Of a DNA stretch of 64,000 nucleotides, positions 16,085 to 25,131 are shown piece by piece; position 1 is the stretch's first letter, and every line of letters starts with the position of its first letter. The stretch is from Chitinimonas arctica (GTDB taxonomy: Bacteria > Pseudomonadota > Gammaproteobacteria > Burkholderiales > Chitinimonadaceae): contig NZ_CP041730.1 of NCBI RefSeq assembly GCF_007431345.1, positions 4,526,001 to 4,590,000 on the forward strand, in the 5' to 3' direction. Under the pieces are notes generated by a model. The model had not been told where the DNA came from, ran no database searches, and worked only from the letters and a program-made list of their open reading frames with translations. The position numbers were made by a program, and so were the translations under genes.

Positions 16085-18811
16085 GTACTGCGTACGTGGG
16101 CGCCCCCCTGCCGAGGTTTCGAAGCCCAGCCCATATCGGTAGATTTCGGGAAGGAACAACCTCTCCTCACCCAAGTTCCCCTCGATATCTTCATAGATCA
16201 CGCCGATCTCTTGCAATCTACCAAGGAGCTTCGAATCAAGCTGTGCCTGCTCCATGCTGAACGGTACTCTGAGCTTGCGAATACCATTCGCATCCATCAA
16301 GTCCGTCCAGTTTTTTAATGGCGCAATCTCCGACTTGGCCTCGCGCACTTTCTCGGCGCTACAACTGGAAATGGCCTTACGCATGGATTCTGGTGTAAGA
16401 AGACGATCTGGCCACGTTTGCCCTGTTCGTGTTGACTCCAACTCCGCAACGAACTTGAGGAAGCGCACCAAGTCACGTGCCTGTACATTTCCCTTGAGGT
16501 CACACAATGCGGCATATACCCATCGTGCGGAATGAGCCTCCTTAGACTTTTCGCCGCCGAGCTTTTTCCCCCAAAGGCGTTCCAACTCGAACTTCAGCTC
16601 TTCGATACGCAGAGACTCCGCCGACTTTTTTCCACTCGAAAGGATGTCGGCTTGGCAACTCAGCATATAGGCAAGACGCAAGAAACTCTCGGGATTCCAT
16701 TGCAGATGAAACGGTTGAAAGCGTTGCAGCCATTGGCCCAGATTCTGGCGGACTGTTGCTTGCACATAATCCGCCCGAACAAACACGATGGCACCCATGT
16801 GTCGGTTTTCCAGTTCTCCCACGCGATTGGGCAAGCGGAGCAGGGCATGGATAGCCTCAGCGGCTCGGTCGTCATTGGCGTCCTTAAACATATCTTCAAT
16901 GCCGTCGAACACAAATACAACTCGTGTAGAATGAGCTGCCAGAGATTGATTCAAGGCTCGCAGCCCACCCTCTGAGACGCCGAACTGGCGAGCGATAAAA
17001 TCGTCCCAGAAGTCCTCCCAGTGATCAGGTGTTGACTTGAGTGCATCTTCAATCGTCCGTCGCACCGTACTGGCACTAAGCAACAGCCCTTTATCGCCTT
17101 GCATCAAGTCAATTGTGCGTACCTGCCTTAACTTGATTTCACCGTTTGGCGTGTCCGGGATGTTGTCTGACCATAGTACCGGAAACACTTCCGCGTCGAT
17201 CGTACTCGATGGTTCAAACCCCAACTTGCTCAAGAAACCCTGCCACGTGCCTAAGCCCACCAACTGGCGAAAGGTGAATGTCTTGCCCGCGCCCTTAGCA
17301 CCGGTCATTAACAGGTTGGGTAACTCATTTGCGAAATGCTTGCCGAGATTGAGCAGAGGTTCCGTGGCGAGTATGGCGTTTGTAGTACTGCTATCAGCAA
17401 ACTGTGCGGCCTCGCAGACTTCATATAACCTCTTTGCTTGCTCTTGCCTTGACGAGCTTATTGCACCGATATCGCCGGTAGGCAGAGCCGCCAGTGCCGC
17501 CTCAGGCGTAGCGTAGAGAGCTTTTGCCCATTCACTCGCGCTTGCAAACAAGCGGTTGGACTGGGGCAGGGCTTCTAACGCCTCGCGCACCGATCCGATG
17601 GACATCAGGCTATTCAAAAACTCTGCCTCTAGCCACTGCACTCCGGAATTCAGCGCATCGTCTGTAGGATAAGCCTCGCCCAACGTCTTCAAAGCGTGTT
17701 CGTAGTGTGCTCCATCCCGTAATTCCTTAGTCAGCAGACTTAGCACCACCGTGGGGCGTGCATCCCTTTCCTGGGCTGCTGGTAATTGACAATTGAAGGT
17801 GTATAGGCGACGCATCACTTCGGCCATACCTTGCACCGATTGCGGTGCCACCGTGCTGACGAAGAAGTGATCCACCCGCGGGTCGAATAGGATGGGGCTG
17901 GCTAGTTCACTCAAACCAGCACGTAGATCGATAAACACGGCGTCCACACCTAAGCGGTGGCCCAAGGCATGCAAGTGATCCGACAGCTGCCAGGGGTTGG
18001 CCGGGTTGCGGGCTAAGTGCTCGGGCGTCACCGGCATATCCTGAATTTCTGCCAAGTCCAAGGCCGCCGGCAACACAAACAATTCATGCTGTCGCACCCC
18101 TACGTTGAGTGAAGTCTTCCGCAGCTCTTGCGCGAAGAAGTCCAGGGTGGCCTCTACTAGCCCGGCAGGCGGGTAGTGCAGGGCTTCCAGCAATTGCAAG
18201 AAAGACACCGTAGGCCGGTTGACGTCATCCAGCCAGAAGCTGACACCAGGAGCCTCCATGTCCGCATCTACTACTAGGATTTTCTTGGGGCCTGAGCTGG
18301 GCTCCCGCATGCATGCCGCCACATAGGTCATGAGAGTGGTGGTGCGCCCAACGCCGCCTTTGAAGGAATGGAAGGAGACTAAATCAGGGCCATTTGCCCA
18401 ATCCATCGGGGCATTTGCCAAGTGCTTTATGCGAGATTGCGCGCAAGTGTCAACCTCGGCGGCTTCTTCGACGGGTAAGTAGGTAACATCGCGCCACAGC
18501 GGGTAGTTTTGCCCTGCGGGGAGCATTTCAGCGTCCGCTTCCTGTATGAATTCCACCGGATAATTGGTCTCGCCGATGCGCAAAGAGATTGCTCTTGACT
18601 CGCGCCGGTATGCCTGGCCGAAAACTAGGCTTAGCCATTCATCTATCTTCTCCGTCTCGGAAAAATAACGGACCTCCATGCCGCTTGCGAAGCAATCCAC
18701 GCTTTGCACCCCTGGGGGTAGTTGAGTCCACAACACCGTGCACCGTTTAAGCATGCGCTCAATGTCCAGCCAGGTTAGCAGACGCTCGGCTGCCTCCGTT
18801 TGCAGTCTCAT
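16049..18811 (-). CDS. Dual P-loop NTPase: KGGVGR-variant ParA/MinD-like module plus GxxGxGKT module
   Basis: The 920-residue protein is of unassigned function. Residues 1-140 form an N-terminal domain I do not recognise. Residues 141-320 are a ParA/MinD-type NTPase: HSFKGGVGRTT (148-158) has Arg where ParA has Lys, VVDADMEAPGVS (180-191) is the switch region, and VFIDLRAGLSELASPIL (292-308) is the Walker-B-like strand. Residues 500-700 form a second P-loop module with TGAKGAGKT (503-511) and a hydrophobic strand ending FDGIED (635-640), resembling STAND- or KAP-like ATPases. A C-terminal helical region follows. The start at 18811 overlaps the upstream stop as ATGA and has an AGGAGA site. The base composition is AT-richer than the core genes. 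A role in phage defence is inferred only from architecture and context. Confidence 0.7.
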   Translation of the reverse strand: MRLQTEAAERLLTWLDIERMLKRCTVLWTQLPPGVQSVDCFASGMEVRYFSETEKIDEWLSLVFGQAYRRESRAISLRIGETNYPVEFIQEADAEMLPAGQNYPLWRDVTYLPVEEAAEVDTCAQSRIKHLANAPMDWANGPDLVSFHSFKGGVGRTTTLMTYVAACMREPSSGPKKILVVDADMEAPGVSFWLDDVNRPTVSFLQLLEALHYPPAGLVEATLDFFAQELRKTSLNVGVRQHELFVLPAALDLAEIQDMPVTPEHLARNPANPWQLSDHLHALGHRLGVDAVFIDLRAGLSELASPILFDPRVDHFFVSTVAPQSVQGMAEVMRRLYTFNCQLPAAQERDARPTVVLSLLTKELRDGAHYEHALKTLGEAYPTDDALNSGVQWLEAEFLNSLMSIGSVREALEALPQSNRLFASASEWAKALYATPEAALAALPTGDIGAISSSRQEQAKRLYEVCEAAQFADSSTTNAILATEPLLNLGKHFANELPNLLMTGAKGAGKTFTFRQLVGLGTWQGFLSKLGFEPSSTIDAEVFPVLWSDNIPDTPNGEIKLRQVRTIDLMQGDKGLLLSASTVRRTIEDALKSTPDHWEDFWDDFIARQFGVSEGGLRALNQSLAAHSTRVVFVFDGIEDMFKDANDDRAAEAIHALLRLPNRVGELENRHMGAIVFVRADYVQATVRQNLGQWLQRFQPFHLQWNPESFLRLAYMLSCQADILSSGKKSAESLRIEELKFELERLWGKKLGGEKSKEAHSARWVYAALCDLKGNVQARDLVRFLKFVAELESTRTGQTWPDRLLTPESMRKAISSCSAEKVREAKSEIAPLKNWTDLMDANGIRKLRVPFSMEQAQLDSKLLGRLQEIGVIYEDIEGNLGEERLFLPEIYRYGLGFETSAGGRPRTQYLLKKNIGFIPL

Positions 18812-19245
18812 TTGAGTTCTCCTTGAATCCACTTCAATACTTGTTCCAACTGAGTTTCGCATTCGTTGTCGGTGGGGGTGATGCAACTTCCGCCATAACG
18901 CCATGCTTGATGCAGAATACTGACGTCTCCATTGCGAGGTTCTTGTGCGCCGTTGCGCGTAATCGGACTAAGTTGCAAATTTTCAGGCAGTGACAAGTTC
19001 GTCCCTACTTTCAATTCTTTAAGCACTTGTCGCAGATTGTGACCGGATTTGTCGATGTCCTCGCGGTCGAATAGGTCGCGGTTTCGGCGTTTGAGCCAAA
19101 CAGCCTTTAGACCACATTCCACGGCATAGAACAACAGCAAACGGTGTGGGTTCTTACGCGTATTGGCAGCCGCTACCGTGGCGATGGTGGAGAGTTCGCG
19201 CCAAGCATTCCTTAGTTCGCGGTAGGTGAAAGGGATCGCGCTCAT
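18808..19245 (-). CDS. Small HEPN-like protein, partner of the dual ATPase
   Basis: The 145-residue protein is predicted to be largely helical. The segment PHRLLLFYAVECGLKAVWLKRR (about residues 33-54), followed by KSGHNLRQVLKEL (about 67-79), resembles HEPN-superfamily proteins, in which a long hydrophobic helix is followed by an H-[DN]-L helix. I do not find a canonical R-x4-6-H ribonuclease motif (only R-x3-H at RKNPH), so catalytic RNase activity is not supported. A non-catalytic or adaptor HEPN is possible. Its stop codon overlaps the ATPase start (ATGA), so the two products are made together and probably interact. The region upstream (19246-19341) is free of genes and should hold the promoter. 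Confidence 0.6.
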   Translation of the reverse strand: MSAIPFTYRELRNAWRELSTIATVAAANTRKNPHRLLLFYAVECGLKAVWLKRRNRDLFDREDIDKSGHNLRQVLKELKVGTNLSLPENLQLSPITRNGAQEPRNGDVSILHQAWRYGGSCITPTDNECETQLEQVLKWIQGELK

Positions 19246-19341
19246 TTACCGAGGTCCTGTGACGAACAGATCCTACGCGTGCTACACCGATCTTCTCAAC
19301 GTGTCTTCGCAGAAGGCGCTCTGAAGGGCGTCAAATCGAGG

Positions 19342-19370
19342 ACCTTGGCTTACAACACGCAAGCCAAGGT
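19342..19370 (-). terminator. Hairpin after the hybrid histidine kinase gene
   Basis: A perfect 10-bp inverted repeat (ACCTTGGCTT / AAGCCAAGGT) with a 9-nt loop lies 12 bp beyond the kinase stop. The T-tract on the minus strand is weak (CGATTTG). It sits at the boundary between the kinase gene and the upstream region of the HEPN-like/ATPase operon. Confidence 0.45.
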
Positions 19371-19382
19371 GTGCCACAGACC

Positions 19383-21506
19383 CTAAGACGCCACCTGCGC
19401 CGGCAACCATCGCTGCAAGGCATCGAACAACTGCTGCGGTTCGATGGGCTTGGCGAGGTGGTCGCTGATGCCCGCTTCCAGGCAGCGCTCGCGGTCGCCC
19501 TGGATGGCGTTGGCGGTCAGGGCGATGATGGGGAGGTTGGCCAGCCGTGGCTGGGCGCGGATATGGCGGGTGGCGGTCAGGCCATCCATCACCGGCATCT
19601 GCATATCCATCAGCACGATGTCGTAGTCCTTGGCGGCCAGCATATCCAATGCCATCTTGCCGTCTACGGCCTGGTCCACCAGTAGGCCGGCCCGCTTCAG
19701 CAGGTAGGCGCCGATTTCCAGATTGATTTCGTTGTCGTCCACCAGCAAGGCTTGCGCACCGTGGAATTGGGTCAGTTCCACTTGCGCGGCGGCGACCGGC
19801 AGGGGGGCGGGGGTAGGGCGCTTTTGTGGGGCCAGGCCCAGGCGGGCGGTAAACCAGAAGCAACTACCTTGTCCCAGTACGCTGCGTACGCCGATTTCAC
19901 CGCCCATCAGCTGAGCCAATTCCTTTGAAATCGCCAGGCCCAGGCCGGTGCCGCCGTATTTGCGGGTGGTGCTGATGTCGGCCTGTTGGAAAGGTTGGAA
20001 CAGCAGGGCTTGCTGGTCGGCATCCATGCCGATGCCGCTGTCCTTCACTTCGAAATGCACCAGCAACTCATCATCGCCTGATTGCAGGCAGTAGGCGACG
20101 ACCCGCACTTCGCCATTTTCGGTGAACTTGATGGCGTTATTGGCGAAGTTGACCAGAATCTGTCCCAGCCTGGTCGGGTCGCCCTGTAGCGTGCGATCCA
20201 AGGAAGGATCGATATCGAAGACCAGGGTCAGGCCCTTCTTGATGCATTGTTCGCCGATCAGGTCGGTGAGGTTGTCCAACACGCTCTGCAGGTCGAATTC
20301 CACCCGCTCCAGTGCCAGCTTGCCGGCCTCGACCTTGGAAAAATCCAGGATGTCGTTGATGATGCCCAGCAGGTGCCGGGCCGAGCGCTGGATCTTCTCC
20401 ACATAGTCGCGCTGGCGGACATTGAGTTCGGTGCTGAGCGCCAGGTACGACATGCCCAGTACCGCGTTCATCGGCGTACGGATTTCATGGCTCATATTGG
20501 CCAGGAACATCGACTTCATCTGAGAAGCCTGCTCGGCCTGCTTGCGTGCCGCTTCCAGCTCCCGTTCGTGCAGGCGCAGGGTGGCGTTGGCGTCGGCAAG
20601 TTCGCGCGTGCGTTCGACCACGCGTGCTTCCAGTACCTCTTCATTGCGTTCCAGTGCGTGCAAGAGCCTGGCCTTTTCGCTGGCCCGCCCGCTGATGGCA
20701 CCGCTCATTTCATTGAAAGCCCGTGCCAGGCTGGCGAATTCGTCTTCGCCGACTACCGGTACGCGCGCTTGGTAGTCGCCCTTGGCGACCTGGTCGACCG
20801 CGCGGGCGAGCTTGTGCAAGGGCGTGGTCAGGATCCGCGCCAGCCAGGTCGAGCCCAGGATGCCCACGACAAAGATCAGCAGGCCGATGCCGAGGGATTG
20901 TTGCAAAGCCTTGTTCAATTCGGCTTGCACATAACTGATTTCCACATCGGCGCCCACCACCACATTGCGGCCGTCGGCACGGGGGATGGCCTGGAACACC
21001 GAGCGGAAATAACCGAAACGGTCGCGGTATTCGGCGAAGTGGGTCTTGCCGGTGCGCAGGGTGGCGACAATGGCGGGATGCGGTGCTATCTCATAAAGCT
21101 GGTAGAAGCGGCCGAAATTGCCGCTGCTGATTTCCGCTTCGTCGGCGGTATCGGCCAGATAGACCAGCTTGCCTTCGACCTCGCTGAATACATAGAGGTA
21201 GCGCAGGCCGGTCCGGTGGCAATAGTCGTTCAGCAGCCGGACGAGATCGATATAGGTCGAGTCATCGATCGCTCGTGGTCCGGTGGCGCGGCGCAGGTAG
21301 TCCTGGCCTATCATCTTGGGCGCGGCACTGACGCCGGCTATCAGCCTGGCATCGATCGCTTCGCGTACGCCGGTTGATTTCAGATCCCAGATATAGAGCG
21401 TATACGCTGCGGTGGTCAGCAGATTGACCACCAGGAATACCCATAGGATCTTTGTCCGGGCCGTCTTTGGTCTGAGCCGGTCGAATAATTTTTTCAAAAC
21501 ATGCAC
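19383..21506 (-). CDS. Hybrid sensor histidine kinase / response regulator
   Basis: The 707-residue inner-membrane protein has TM1 at about residues 20-40, a periplasmic sensor domain at about 41-200 and TM2 at about 203-225. A HAMP domain follows (to about 280) and then a coiled-coil linker. The HisKA domain has phospho-accepting His340 in NMSHEIRTPMNAVLG. The HATPase has an N-box (LGQILVNFANNAIKFT) and G-boxes (GTGLGLAISKELAQLMGG). The receiver domain carries acidic residues in LLVDDNEIN, phospho-acceptor Asp634 in VLMDMQMP and Lys in AKPI. No HPt or output domain follows and no regulator gene is adjacent, so the phosphorelay partner is encoded elsewhere. The ligand is unknown. Confidence 0.92.
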   Translation of the reverse strand: MHVLKKLFDRLRPKTARTKILWVFLVVNLLTTAAYTLYIWDLKSTGVREAIDARLIAGVSAAPKMIGQDYLRRATGPRAIDDSTYIDLVRLLNDYCHRTGLRYLYVFSEVEGKLVYLADTADEAEISSGNFGRFYQLYEIAPHPAIVATLRTGKTHFAEYRDRFGYFRSVFQAIPRADGRNVVVGADVEISYVQAELNKALQQSLGIGLLIFVVGILGSTWLARILTTPLHKLARAVDQVAKGDYQARVPVVGEDEFASLARAFNEMSGAISGRASEKARLLHALERNEEVLEARVVERTRELADANATLRLHERELEAARKQAEQASQMKSMFLANMSHEIRTPMNAVLGMSYLALSTELNVRQRDYVEKIQRSARHLLGIINDILDFSKVEAGKLALERVEFDLQSVLDNLTDLIGEQCIKKGLTLVFDIDPSLDRTLQGDPTRLGQILVNFANNAIKFTENGEVRVVAYCLQSGDDELLVHFEVKDSGIGMDADQQALLFQPFQQADISTTRKYGGTGLGLAISKELAQLMGGEIGVRSVLGQGSCFWFTARLGLAPQKRPTPAPLPVAAAQVELTQFHGAQALLVDDNEINLEIGAYLLKRAGLLVDQAVDGKMALDMLAAKDYDIVLMDMQMPVMDGLTATRHIRAQPRLANLPIIALTANAIQGDRERCLEAGISDHLAKPIEPQQLFDALQRWLPAQVAS

Positions 21507-21664
21507 CTCAAATGGGCCTGTGGCCGGGCAGTGCCTAACCGGGGCCGGTCGAGGGAGACGGCCATGCCGGAAAATATTCGGTCGTGCGAAAGTGGGCGAT
21601 TATGCAGCAAAAACGGAGGCGGCTCGGCGTCCAGGCGGGTTTGCCGCCGCAACTGTTGTACGCC

Positions 21665-21712
21665 CGCCCCGGAAGCCGGCGGACGGGCGCCGTCTTCCCG
21701 GCTGCCGGGGCG
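21665..21712 (-). terminator. Long GC-rich stem-loop after the paralogue pair
   Basis: Left arm CGCCCCGGAAGCCGG and right arm CCGGCTGCCGGGGCG pair at 14 of 15 positions, and an inner GACGG/CCGTC stem extends the hairpin. It starts 14 bp after the stop of the minus-strand gene at 21726. No T-run follows, so a terminator or an RNA-stabilising role is possible. The rest of 21507-21725 shows no gene. Confidence 0.5.
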
Positions 21713-21725
21713 CTGGGTGGTGGGA

Positions 21726-22421
21726 TCAAGTACTCATCATGCCTTGCAGTTCGGCGGTGCCGATCTGCTTTTGCAGCTTGCCGGCGGCATCGGGATCGTG
21801 GGCCAGGAAGTAGAAGAATTCGCGCGCCAGGCTGACGAATACATGCCAGCGCTCCTGGTGCGGGCATAGGCTCAATACCTGGTCCACGCCGGTGCGGTAG
21901 CTATCGGTATTCTGGGTGACGTCGCGAATGGTAAACAGCAGTAGTTTGATCAATTTCAGGCGGGCCTGGATATTGGCATCGTCAAGCCCGGCTTTTTTTA
22001 GTTCTTCGGCATAGCGGTGCATGCTTTTGAGCTGATGGGCCTGACGTTCCAGCTGGATCAGCGTGGTGTGGGCCCAGGGATCGGCGTTCATGCGTACCAG
22101 CGCATTTTGCAAGGCGCTTTGTTCGGCGGTGTTGCCGGTGGGGATGGCCGCGCGCAGCGTGGTGGTATCGGGCGCCTCGCCATTCCAATGCGGAAAGAAG
22201 TCGCGGATCAGCTCGACGAAATGCGCGTCTTCGGGAAAATTGCGCAAAGTCAGTTCCGCCGCCTTGCGATAGCCCAGGCCGTCTTGCGGCAGGTCGCGCA
22301 GGGTGGATAGCAGATGCCGCAGAAAGTGCCGCGCCAGGGTGAGTTGCTTGTGGGCGACGCCACGTTGCTTCAATTCGCTGAAGTACTGCTCTAGGGCCTG
22401 GTCGGGTGGTGGTCGGCTCAT
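21726..22421 (-). CDS. Unknown protein with an internal domain duplication (paralogue 2 of the tandem pair)
   Basis: The 231-residue protein has no signal peptide or membrane segment, and I do not recognise its family. Two halves align with each other: RHFLRHLLSTLRD…GYRKAAELTLRNFPED…LIRDFFPHW (about residues 25-95) and LKLIKLLLFTIRD…SYRTGVDQVLSLCPHQ…LAREFFYFL (about 145-215). Each half is predicted as helices ending in an aromatic R-[ED]-F-F-x-[FH]-[WL] motif. The whole protein aligns with the neighbour upstream (22445-23122), 23 bp away in the same direction, so the pair arose by gene duplication and is probably one operon. The start at 22421 (MSRPPPDQ) has only a weak ribosome-binding site. 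Confidence 0.7.
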   Translation of the reverse strand: MSRPPPDQALEQYFSELKQRGVAHKQLTLARHFLRHLLSTLRDLPQDGLGYRKAAELTLRNFPEDAHFVELIRDFFPHWNGEAPDTTTLRAAIPTGNTAEQSALQNALVRMNADPWAHTTLIQLERQAHQLKSMHRYAEELKKAGLDDANIQARLKLIKLLLFTIRDVTQNTDSYRTGVDQVLSLCPHQERWHVFVSLAREFFYFLAHDPDAAGKLQKQIGTAELQGMMST

Positions 22422-22444
22422 GGCGATAGGGGCTCGGCGTTGGG

Positions 22445-23122
22445 CTAGGCGGCGTGAGCGAGCGTGGTCTGCTCGCCGTGATTGAATCCATTCCAGAAGT
22501 AAAAGAATTCCCGCGCCATCTCGATGAACAGGCGGCGCGTATCTTCCTTGCTGAATAAGGTCAGCATGGCATCCACCCCGGCACGATAGGCGGTAGGCGT
22601 GGCCTCGGCATGCCGGATGACGTATAGCAGCAACAGCAGGAGGCGTTCGCGGATATCCATCACCGCGTCCTGGGTGCCTAGCTCGGCCATGCGCGCAATA
22701 TAGGCTTGCAGGCAGTGTTGCTCGGAACGCGACCAGGGGTCGGCGTCCAGGCGCTCGAACATATCGACCAGGCTGCCGCGCAGATCGACCGGCGAGTGTT
22801 CCAGCGACAGGGCATCGGCGGCGTTCAGCCGGGCGATGGTTTTCAGGTCGCCGATCCAGAAAGGGTAGAACTCGCGGGAGGTGGTGATGATCTCTATCTG
22901 CTGATCGTCGGGGAATTTATGGACTATGCCGTCTACCGCTCGTCGATATCCTGCATCGTCGTCGGTAATATGACTGTCGGCCTGCGTTTCCAAAGCGGAC
23001 AGCAGATGGCGCAGGAAATGCTTGCGGCGGGTGATGATGCCGGTAGCCGCGCCCTTGTTTTTCAACAGGTTAAGGTAGGCCGCCAGGGCGGTTTCGGCGT
23101 ATTGGCTGTCAAAGGCTGGCAT
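22445..23122 (-). CDS. Unknown protein with an internal domain duplication (paralogue 1 of the tandem pair)
   Basis: The 225-residue cytoplasmic-looking protein has the same architecture as its downstream paralogue. The repeat units are RKHFLRHLLSALE…GYRRAVDGIVHKFPDD…TTSREFYPFW (about residues 33-110) and RERLLLLLLYVIRH…AYRAGVDAMLTLFSKED…EMAREFFYFW (about 138-212). Conserved positions are Y-R-x-[AG]-V-D and R-E-F-[YF]-x-F-W. No known catalytic motif is visible. It is the first gene of the minus-strand pair and is divergent from the ABC-F gene, with a 98-bp shared intergenic region. Confidence 0.7.
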   Translation of the reverse strand: MPAFDSQYAETALAAYLNLLKNKGAATGIITRRKHFLRHLLSALETQADSHITDDDAGYRRAVDGIVHKFPDDQQIEIITTSREFYPFWIGDLKTIARLNAADALSLEHSPVDLRGSLVDMFERLDADPWSRSEQHCLQAYIARMAELGTQDAVMDIRERLLLLLLYVIRHAEATPTAYRAGVDAMLTLFSKEDTRRLFIEMAREFFYFWNGFNHGEQTTLAHAA

Positions 23123-23220
23123 GGTGGCGGGGCCGGAATACCGTTCGAGTGCAGTTCAAAATCATTCTAGTCGATTTCATCCACTGGGGAGGGTTCGCCA
23201 GCCTCTGGTAAAATTGCGCC

Positions 23221-25119
23221 ATGATTCGTCTCTCCTCCCTTACTTTACGTCGCGGCACCAAGGTGCTGCTCGATCGCGTCGATCTTATCCTCCACCGTGG
23301 CCAGCGGGTCGGCATCGTCGGCCCCAACGGGGCGGGCAAGTCCAGCTTCTTTGGCCTGCTACGCGGCGAGCTGTCGCCCGATGGCGGCGATATCGACTAT
23401 CCCTCCAATCTCGTGGTCGCCTCGGTGCGCCAGGAAACCCCCGCGCTCAGCAGCAGTGCACTGGATTACGTGCTCGATGGCGATGCGGAACTGCGTCATA
23501 TCCAGCGCCAGCTCGAGAATCCCGAACATGACGGCAATGTCCACGCCGAATGGCTGGGTCAATTCGAGGCCGTCGATGGCTATGCGGCGGAGGCGCGCGC
23601 CAGCAAGCTGCTGTATGGCTTGAGTTTCAGCGCGGCCGATCTGTCGCGGCCGGTCGCCAGTTTTTCCGGCGGCTGGCGTATGCGTTTGAATCTGGCACAG
23701 GCCTTGATGTGCCGGTCCGATCTATTGCTGCTGGACGAGCCGACCAATCACCTGGATCTCGATGCCGTGATCTGGATGGAAAATTGGCTGGCCAGCTATC
23801 CCGGCACCTTGTTGCTGATTTCGCACGATCGCGACTTCCTCGATGCCACGGTCAATGCCATCGCCCACCTGGCCAATGGCAAGATCGATCTTTACACCGG
23901 CAATTACGCCGAATTCGAAGCGCAGAAGGCGGAAAAGCTGGCGCAGCAGCAACAGGCTTTCGATAAGCAACAGCGCGAAGCCGCCCACCTGCAGAAATAC
24001 ATCGACCGTTTCCGCGCCCAAGCCACCAAGGCGCGCCAGGCGCAAAGCCGTATCAAGGCCTTGGAGCGGATGGAGATGATCTCGGCGGCGCACGTGGATT
24101 CGCCGTTCGACTTCAGCTTCCGCGAGCCGGTTTCCAGCCCCAATCCCTTGCTGCGTATCGAGCATGGCGCGGCCGGCTATGGCGGCAACCGCTTGCTGGA
24201 CAATGTCGAAATCAGCGTGGAAGCAGGCGCCCGCATCGGCCTGCTGGGCCGTAACGGCGCCGGCAAATCGACCCTGGTGAAGTTGCTGGCCGGCGATTTG
24301 CCGCTGGTGACGGGGCAGCGGGTCGAGGGGCGCGGCTTGCAGATAGGCTATTTTGCCCAGCATCAGCTGGAACATTTGCGCATGGACGAAAGTCCACTCT
24401 GGCATCTGCAGAAGCTCAGTCCCAATGTACGCGAACAGGAACTGCTCAATTTCCTCGGCGGCTTCGATTTCCGCGGCGATATGGCGCGCGGCCCCGTGGC
24501 GCCTTTCTCCGGCGGAGAAAAAGCCCGGCTGGCTTTGGCGATGATCGTCTGGCAGCGGCCCAACCTGCTGTTGCTGGACGAACCGACCAACCATTTGGAC
24601 CTGGAAATGCGCCACGCACTGACCCTGGCCCTGCAGGACTACGTCGGCGCCATGATCGTGGTATCGCACGACCGTCATTTGCTGCGCGCCACCACCGACA
24701 GTTTCTGGCTGGTGGAGGGCGGCAAGGTCAGCTATTTCGACGGCGACCTGGACGACTACAAGCGCTTCCGCGACACCGGCGCGCCTTTGCCGATCGCTGC
24801 TTCGGACGAGCCGGCAGCACCGGTGCTGGATCGCAAGGCACAGAAGCGGCAGGAAGCGGAAGCGCGCCAGCGCCTATCCGCTTTGCGTAAACCGCTGGAG
24901 AAGGAGCAGGCCCGTCTGGATGCGCAACTGGCCGGCTTGTCCGACCGCAAGACAGCCGTGGCGGCCGAGTTGGCCAAGGACGCCATGTATGCCGACGATG
25001 CCAAGGACAAGCTCAAGGAGTTGCTGCGGCAACAGGCGGAGATCGAGGTCAATATCGCCAAGGTCGAGTCGCAATGGCTGGAAGTGCAGGATCGGATCGA
25101 GGGAATGACCGCAGACTGA
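23221..25119 (+). CDS. ABC-F family ATPase (YheS-like)
   Basis: The 632-residue protein has two fused ABC domains and no membrane segment, the hallmark of ABC-F ribosome-associated ATPases. Domain 1 has Walker A GPNGAGKSS (about residues 38-46), signature FSGGWRMRLNLAQALM and Walker B LLLLDEPTNHLDLDA. The linker (about 230-300) is charged and helical (KQQREAAHLQKYIDRFRAQA). Domain 2 has GRNGAGKST, FSGGEKARLALAM and LLLLDEPTNHLD. A C-terminal coiled coil (about 535-630) is rich in Glu, Lys and Ala. The linker RFRAQATKARQAQSR is close to that of E. coli YheS. It probably binds the ribosomal E site and rescues or tunes translation. A Rho-independent terminator follows. Confidence 0.9.
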   Translation: MIRLSSLTLRRGTKVLLDRVDLILHRGQRVGIVGPNGAGKSSFFGLLRGELSPDGGDIDYPSNLVVASVRQETPALSSSALDYVLDGDAELRHIQRQLENPEHDGNVHAEWLGQFEAVDGYAAEARASKLLYGLSFSAADLSRPVASFSGGWRMRLNLAQALMCRSDLLLLDEPTNHLDLDAVIWMENWLASYPGTLLLISHDRDFLDATVNAIAHLANGKIDLYTGNYAEFEAQKAEKLAQQQQAFDKQQREAAHLQKYIDRFRAQATKARQAQSRIKALERMEMISAAHVDSPFDFSFREPVSSPNPLLRIEHGAAGYGGNRLLDNVEISVEAGARIGLLGRNGAGKSTLVKLLAGDLPLVTGQRVEGRGLQIGYFAQHQLEHLRMDESPLWHLQKLSPNVREQELLNFLGGFDFRGDMARGPVAPFSGGEKARLALAMIVWQRPNLLLLDEPTNHLDLEMRHALTLALQDYVGAMIVVSHDRHLLRATTDSFWLVEGGKVSYFDGDLDDYKRFRDTGAPLPIAASDEPAAPVLDRKAQKRQEAEARQRLSALRKPLEKEQARLDAQLAGLSDRKTAVAAELAKDAMYADDAKDKLKELLRQQAEIEVNIAKVESQWLEVQDRIEGMTAD

Positions 25120-25131
25120 GGCGTAGCCCGG

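Noticed and set aside
19246..19341. Direct repeats or tRNA-like attachment site at the right edge of the ATPase island
   Set aside because: I compared this stretch with 15900-16090 by eye and found no matching repeat and no tRNA sequence.
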